The position numbers were made by a program, and so were the translations under genes. A stretch of 36,453 nt of DNA from NCBI GenBank assembly GCA_038214685.1, contig JBBQRO010000026.1:1-36453 (forward strand). The letters run 5' to 3'. The DNA comes from CADCTB01 sp038214685 (GTDB lineage: Bacteria; Actinomycetota; Acidimicrobiia; Acidimicrobiales; AC-14). A model generated the notes under the pieces. It had not been told where the DNA came from. It searched no databases and was given only the letters and a program-made list of their open reading frames with translations. Below, piece by piece: positions 32,215 to 36,453 of this stretch (its first letter is position 1; each line of letters opens with the position of its first letter).

Positions 32215-33540
32215 TCACCCCGCCTCGGACGGCGAGCTTTGTACTGCGATGGTGGTGTGCATTCGCACCTCGGTGACGGCGTAGGCATCGAGGTCGCTGA
32301 CGGTAAGGGTGACGCCGTCGATGGAAACTGTGTCGCCGATCGCCGGAATCCGGCCGAGAGCGGCGATCACGTACCCGGCAACGGTCTCCCACTCTCCGTC
32401 GGGGAGCTCCACGCCCGTGCGCTCGCGTAGCTCATCAGGGCGCAGGCCCCCGGCCAGGACGAAGGTGCCGTCGGTGAGGCGCCGGCACCGCCAAGATCGG
32501 TGGTCGGACTCGTCCTCGAAGTCCCCGATGAGCTCCTCGAGCACGTCCTCCAGGGTGACGATGCCTATGACGATCCCGTGCTCGTCGACCACGACAACGA
32601 GGTGCTGGCGACTGGTGCGCATTTCGACGAGGAGGTCCTCAAGCAGGTGGCCCTCATGGGTGACCGGGACCGGCCTGGACAGCTCCCGTGCCGTCGTCGA
32701 TGCCCGGAGAGCGGGGTCGACGAGAAGGACATCCTTGACGTGAAGCACACCGATCACGTGGTCGAGGTCGCCGTCGTGGACCACGAGCCGCGACCGCCCG
32801 GAGCTCCGGGCGAGAGTAGCGATGGCGCTGGCGGGCTCGTCGGCACCGATGGCGACGATGTCGCGCCGGGGCGTCATGGCTGCAGCGGCATCGAGACCCG
32901 AAAGCTCGAGGGTCCGCACCAGGAGGCGGCGGTCGTCGGCGGGTATGTCGCCGTGGCCGGCCGATTCCTTGAGGAGCAAAAGGAGGTCGGCGGGCGAGTG
33001 GGCCATGGCCAGCTCGTCCTGCGGTTGGACGCCGACGAGGCGGACCACGCCGTTGGCCATCACATTGAGCAGGCTGATCATCGGACGGACCAGGAGAGCA
33101 AAGCCGCGGAAGGGTCGGGCCAGGGCGAGGGCCGAGGATTCCGGGTGCGAGATCGCCCACGACTTCGGCGCCATCTCACCGACGACCATGTGGAGGAACA
33201 CCACGATTGCGAGCGCCATCGCGAAGCCGATGGCGTGCAGCACCCCTTCAGGCAGCTCGACCACCCCGCCGAGGACGCCTTCGAACAGGTGGGCGATGAC
33301 GGGTTCGGCGACGGCGCCGAGGAGCAGCGAACAGATAGTGATGCCGAGCTGCGCGCCGGCGAGCATGAGCGAGAGCTCCCGGATACCGGCGAGCGCGTGG
33401 CGGGCCCGGCGGTCACCCTCGGAAGCCAGCTGCTCGATCCGTGAGCGGCGCGCTGCGAGCATGGCGAACTCGGCGGCGACGAAGAACCCGTTGGCCAGGA
33501 GGAGCGCCAAGCTTGCGAGAAGTGCGGTGGGGGTGCTCAC
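32215..33540 (-). CDS. CNNM/DUF21-CBS-CorC_HlyC family membrane protein (second of pair)
   Basis: A 441-residue protein often labelled hemolysin-like. The N-terminal DUF21/CNNM domain (1 to about 190) has LLANGFFVAAEFAMLAARRSRIEQL, GAQLGITICSLLLGAVAEP and VVGEMAPKSWAI. A CBS pair follows (MTPRRDIVAIGAD, then VVVVDEHGIVIGIVTLEDVLEELIGD), then the C-terminal CorC_HlyC domain. Family members take part in Mg2+ (or Co2+) efflux or homeostasis; the hemolysin name is historical. The GTG start overlaps the upstream paralogue by four bases (GTGA), so the two are probably made together and may form a heterodimer. Confidence 0.92.
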   Translation of the reverse strand: MSTPTALLASLALLLANGFFVAAEFAMLAARRSRIEQLASEGDRRARHALAGIRELSLMLAGAQLGITICSLLLGAVAEPVIAHLFEGVLGGVVELPEGVLHAIGFAMALAIVVFLHMVVGEMAPKSWAISHPESSALALARPFRGFALLVRPMISLLNVMANGVVRLVGVQPQDELAMAHSPADLLLLLKESAGHGDIPADDRRLLVRTLELSGLDAAAAMTPRRDIVAIGADEPASAIATLARSSGRSRLVVHDGDLDHVIGVLHVKDVLLVDPALRASTTARELSRPVPVTHEGHLLEDLLVEMRTSRQHLVVVVDEHGIVIGIVTLEDVLEELIGDFEDESDHRSWRCRRLTDGTFVLAGGLRPDELRERTGVELPDGEWETVAGYVIAALGRIPAIGDTVSIDGVTLTVSDLDAYAVTEVRMHTTIAVQSSPSEAG

Positions 33541-34853
33541 CCGTCGTCACCGCTGGTCGACGGTTCCTTACGGAGCCGGGCCCGCACCGAGGTGATGGCC
33601 CATCCCTCCATGGCGGTGACTTCGAGCAGCGCGGCGCCGACCTCGGTTTGTTCCCCGGTGGCCGGAATGCGCTGCAGCCGCGACAACACGAGCCCGGCGA
33701 CGGTCTCGTAGGTACCGTCGGCGGGGAGCGACAGGCCGGTCGTACGCTCGATCTCGTCGATACGCCACGAACCGGGCACCGTCCACGAGCCGTCACCGTG
33801 GTCGACGGCTTGAGGCTCGGCCGGGTCGTACTCGTCGGCGATGCTGCCCACGAGCTCCTCCACCAGATCCTCCAGGGTCACCACGCCTGCCGGGGCCCCG
33901 TACTCGTCGGCCACGATCGCCATCTCGGTGGCCTCCCGGCGGAGGGCGGCGAGTACCGCGCGCAAGCTAGCCGTCTCGGGCAGGACCAGGGCGGCCCGGG
34001 TGATGGTGGCCACCGCTGTCGAGGCGAGGGCGTCGTCGTTCACCTGGAACAGGCCCTTGGCGTGGACGAGCCCGATGACCGCGCCGGCCTCGCCGATCAC
34101 GGGGAAGCGGGTGTGTGCGCTGGCCATCAACCGCCGCAGGTCCTCGCAGGACTCCCGTGCAGCGATCGTTTTCACCCGGTTCCACGGCACCATGGCAGCC
34201 GAGGCGTGCAGCGTGCCGAAGTCGATCGCCCGTTCCAGCAGCGCCGCTTGGCGGGTGCTCAATTTCCCGAGGCCCGCCGACTCCTCGACGATGAGGTCGA
34301 GCTCCTCCACCGAGACTCCCCCGTGCAGCTCCTCGATGGGCTCGATGCCCAGCGCCCGGAGGAGCCGGTTCGCAGAACCATCGAAGAGGCGGATGAGCGG
34401 CGAGGCCAGGCGCATAAACATCAGGGTCGATCCGGCCAGGGCTCGGGCGACCGGCTCGGGCTTGGCGATGGCGAGGTTCTTCGGCGCCAACTCGCCGAAG
34501 ATCATCTGCGCCGCCGTCGCCAGGATGAACCCGGCAGTAAGAGCGACCCCGAAGCGGGCACCCTCGGGGACTCCGAGTGCTCCCACCACCGGCTCCAGAG
34601 CCCGGCCCAGGGTGGGTTCGGCGATGAAACCGATGATCAGGGAGGTGACGGTGATCCCGAGCTGTGCTCCCGAAAGCATGAAGCTGAGCCGCTTGTGCAC
34701 CTGCACCGCTCGACTCGAGCGGCGGTCCCCCGTGGCCGCCGCGTCTTCGAGCCGGCCGCGCTTGGCGGCGACGAAGGCGAACTCCGCGGCGACGAAGTAG
34801 CCATTGGCCGCGATAAGGGCGACCACGGCGAGAAGCCCGAGAATGGTGAGCAC
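33537..34853 (-). CDS. CNNM/DUF21-CBS-CorC_HlyC family membrane protein (first of pair)
   Basis: A 438-residue paralogue of the next gene with the same order: DUF21/CNNM domain (ANGYFVAAEFAFVAAKRGRLED, GAQLGITVTSLIIGFIAEP, IFGELAPKNLAI), a CBS pair (MVPWNRVKTIAA, then VADEYGAPAGVVTLEDLVEELVGSI) and a CorC_HlyC tail. Ion transport or sensing of Mg2+/nucleotides is inferred from the family. The GTG start has AAGGAG six bases upstream. The upstream 279 bases (34854-35132) separate it from the divergent toxin-antitoxin pair and show no gene; I see no recognisable Mg2+ riboswitch fold there. Confidence 0.92.
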   Translation of the reverse strand: MLTILGLLAVVALIAANGYFVAAEFAFVAAKRGRLEDAAATGDRRSSRAVQVHKRLSFMLSGAQLGITVTSLIIGFIAEPTLGRALEPVVGALGVPEGARFGVALTAGFILATAAQMIFGELAPKNLAIAKPEPVARALAGSTLMFMRLASPLIRLFDGSANRLLRALGIEPIEELHGGVSVEELDLIVEESAGLGKLSTRQAALLERAIDFGTLHASAAMVPWNRVKTIAARESCEDLRRLMASAHTRFPVIGEAGAVIGLVHAKGLFQVNDDALASTAVATITRAALVLPETASLRAVLAALRREATEMAIVADEYGAPAGVVTLEDLVEELVGSIADEYDPAEPQAVDHGDGSWTVPGSWRIDEIERTTGLSLPADGTYETVAGLVLSRLQRIPATGEQTEVGAALLEVTAMEGWAITSVRARLRKEPSTSGDDG

Positions 34854-35114
34854 CTCGGCTCCTTACCTCGCCGCTCGGCGGGGACGAGGCGGGGCGGGGC
34901 TCACGCCCGGACTTGGAGGTTGACCGTCGCCGGTCGGGCGCCGCGGGTTGCTCATGCTCAGGCTGAAAGCGTAGCGCGGCCCCCTCCCCGACCGGCACCA
35001 CGAGGCGGCGCCTGCAACCTGAGCGCATCGCCCGATCCATCATCGAGTTCCCGCGCTGAGAGGCTTCGGACTCCGTGACCTTGTCGCTCTCGCGTACGTT
35101 CTGGTCAGCAGAGC

Positions 35115-35123
35115 CTGTACAGT
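35115..35123 (+). promoter_or_regulatory. -10 box overlapped by the palindrome CTGTACAG
   Basis: TACAGT (35118-35123) resembles a -10 hexamer nine bases before the ATG at 35133, and the perfect 8-bp palindrome CTGTACAG (35115-35122) overlaps it. This is the position expected for autorepression by the antitoxin. No TTGACA-like -35 is visible at the right distance. Confidence 0.45.
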
Positions 35124-35132
35124 TAAAGGGGT

Positions 35133-35396
35133 ATGGACGTAGCCGTCAGCGAGCTCCGAGCCAACCTCCGCGTGTGGGTGGAGCGGGCGCAGCAAGGCGA
35201 TGAGGTCGTCGTCACCGAGCGTGGGGTCCCGGTGGCGCGCCTTCTCGGAATAGACACGACCCCGTTGCTCGACCGGTTGACGGCCGAAGGTGTCATCGGT
35301 CGGCCGACCAGCCCGGACAGGCCAACGGCCTCCGGACGACCACGGCCCCGTCCCCGCCGCCCGGTCGCCCCGTTGGTGAGCGAGCAACGAGGCTGA
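35133..35396 (+). CDS. Phd/YefM-type antitoxin of a VapBC-like module
   Basis: An 87-residue protein. The N-terminus DVAVSELRANLRVWVERAQQGDEVVVTERGVPVARL is the Phd/YefM DNA-binding fold, with the GDEVVVTERGVPVARL ending typical of antitoxins paired to PIN toxins. The C-terminal third is Pro/Arg-rich and probably disordered, consistent with toxin binding. The start codon is close to a palindromic -10 element and lacks a well-spaced ribosome-binding site, so a leaderless transcript is likely. The toxin starts one base after its stop. Confidence 0.9.
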   Translation: MDVAVSELRANLRVWVERAQQGDEVVVTERGVPVARLLGIDTTPLLDRLTAEGVIGRPTSPDRPTASGRPRPRPRRPVAPLVSEQRG

Positions 35397-35397
35397 G

Positions 35398-35835
35398 GTG
35401 CCGCTGGTCTACTTCGATGCCAGTGCGTTCGTGAAGCTGCTCGTCGAGGAGGCCGGGACGGAGCTCGCCGTCGCGCTGTGGGACGGAAGCGACGCCGCCG
35501 TGTCGAGCAGGCTGACCTATCCCGAGGTTCGGGCCGCGCTCGCTGCCGCCCACCGGAACCATGACCTCGACCGGAATGGCCTCACGCAGGCAGAAGGCAG
35601 CTGGGACGAGTTCTGGGGCGCGACCCGGCCTATCGAGTTGACGCCGGCCGTCGGGCACCACGCCGGCGAGCTTGCCAAGGTGCATGCGCTGAGGGGCGCC
35701 GATGCCGTGCACCTCGCCAGCGCACTCGCGATGTCCGACCGGTCGCTCGTCGTCGCCGCATGGCACCGGCGGCTTCATTCCGGCGCGCTTGCGGCTGGTC
35801 TTGGCGTCGCCCCGGTGACGCTCGACCCTCCTTGA
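35398..35835 (+). CDS. VapC-like PIN-domain toxin with altered last acidic residue
   Basis: A 145-residue PIN protein with the first Asp in VYFDASAFVKLLVEE, a conserved Glu in SSRLTYPEVRAAL and the third acid in LRGADAVHLASAL. The region that normally reads TWDRRL or TYDRRL here reads AAWHRRLHSG, so the fourth acidic position is His. Whether the protein can still cleave RNA is therefore uncertain. The GTG start lies one base after the antitoxin stop, so co-translation is expected. It is followed by an IS110-family remnant. Confidence 0.87.
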   Translation: MPLVYFDASAFVKLLVEEAGTELAVALWDGSDAAVSSRLTYPEVRAALAAAHRNHDLDRNGLTQAEGSWDEFWGATRPIELTPAVGHHAGELAKVHALRGADAVHLASALAMSDRSLVVAAWHRRLHSGALAAGLGVAPVTLDPP

Positions 35836-35958
35836 TCCTCGCGCCCGGGAACCGGCCCGGCTAACGCGTGACGGTTGTGTAGCGCCCGCCAAGAGCAGCA
35901 ACAGCGGCGCGAATCCCGGCGCCATCGTCTCCCTCCCACACGCAGAGCGGCGCCGTCT

Positions 35959-36453
35959 CCGGCCCTTGAGCGGGCAGTCGGCTCGCGTCTGGCCCATGCC
36001 GGCGTGCGAGACCTCCTGGCGAAGTTCGCCACGCCGACTGCGCTTCGGACCGCCGGCCGGGCACGGATAGCCAAGGCCGTCGGCGTTCGATCGCCTCGGC
36101 TGGCGGCCAAGGTCACCGATGCGGTCATGGCCGCGCTGGACGCCCAGACCGTCACGCTGCCGGCCGAGCCGACGTTCGGCCGAGTGATCGCCGAGCTGGC
36201 GGGCGAGCTCGACCGGCTCCACGGCCGGCGCAAGGCGCTTGCCGAGGAGATCGAGGGGGTCTTCCTCGCCCACCCTTTTGGCGAGATCCTGATCAGCCTC
36301 TCGGGGATCGGCCCCCGGACGGGAGCACGGATCCTCGCTGAGATCGGTGATGGCTCCCGCTTCGCCGACGGCTCCAAGCTGGCCAGCTACGCCGGCCTTG
36401 CGCCCGTCACCCGCCAGTCCGGCACCTCGCTCAAGGGCGAGTCCAAGAGCCGG
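35959..36453 (+). mobile_element. IS110-family transposase, 5'-truncated, running off the window
   Basis: The frame beginning near 35959 (ALERAVGSRLAHAGVRDLLAKF in two halves) and continuing to the window end matches the middle and C-terminal part of an IS110 transposase: RARIAKAVGVRSPRLAA, ALDAQTVTLPAEPTFG, then the Transposase_20 domain ISLSGIGPRTGARILAEIGDG, RFADGSKLASYAGLAPVTRQSGTSLKG. The N-terminal DEDD catalytic domain, about 170 residues, is absent; upstream codons 35875-35958 are open but unlike it, with a stop at 35869. This is therefore a decayed or broken copy, and the C-terminal Ser motif may lie beyond the edge. I found no defined end or target duplication. Confidence 0.75.

Noticed and set aside
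34854..35132. Possible Mg2+ riboswitch upstream of the CNNM/CorC genes
   Set aside because: I looked because of the gene family but could not recognise conserved M-box or ykoK-like segments.

Overview
The window is GC-rich chromosomal DNA. Frequent GTG and TTG starts, tightly overlapping stop/start codons and a PurB that closely resembles the mycobacterial enzyme point to a high-GC actinobacterium. The style of PurE and PurD suggests Acidimicrobiia or a relative, but that placement is an inference.

Region 1 (1-3114) holds a partial unknown gene, a secreted Thr/Ser-stalk protein, a bacterial RIO-type kinase and, convergent with it across a strong stem-loop terminator, a histidine phosphatase.

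Region 2 (3115-15065) is a purine supercluster: purA-purD-purE-purB-purC-purS-purQ, one small opposing gene, then purL-purF-purM. It encodes most of the path from PRPP to IMP plus both enzymes of the IMP-to-AMP branch. purN, purK and purH are not in the window. A 15-bp inverted repeat lies in the divergent leader before purA.

Region 3 (15093-18022) has two envelope proteins: a zinc-finger/TM/seven-Kelch-repeat protein, and a vanadium-haloperoxidase-type (PAP2) lipoprotein whose N-terminal half is a degenerate copy of its C-terminal half.

Region 4 (minus strand, 21800 down to 18035) reads tRNA-Asp, tRNA-Phe, a cupredoxin lipoprotein, a leucine-dehydrogenase-type enzyme and a fused E1-alpha/E1-beta 2-oxoacid decarboxylase. 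The last two fit branched-chain amino acid catabolism.

Region 5 (21821-30123) is a divergent pair of compact gene strings. Leftwards: response regulator, sensor kinase, dTDP-rhamnose-4-epimerase-like enzyme and GT-C mannosyltransferase-like protein. Rightwards: GT2 glycosyltransferase, DUF2064 protein, SAM methyltransferase, five-TM haem/molybdopterin oxidoreductase with an internal twin-arginine motif, and a four-TM protein. Nearly every gene overlaps its neighbour. I infer a two-component-controlled envelope glycan and redox system; this is the best candidate for an undescribed system here.

Region 6 (30141-36453) looks partly accessory: a VapBC-type module, a lipoprotein made of two copies of an unassigned domain, a tandem pair of CNNM/CBS/CorC membrane proteins, a second toxin-antitoxin pair and a 5'-truncated IS110-family transposase running off the right edge.
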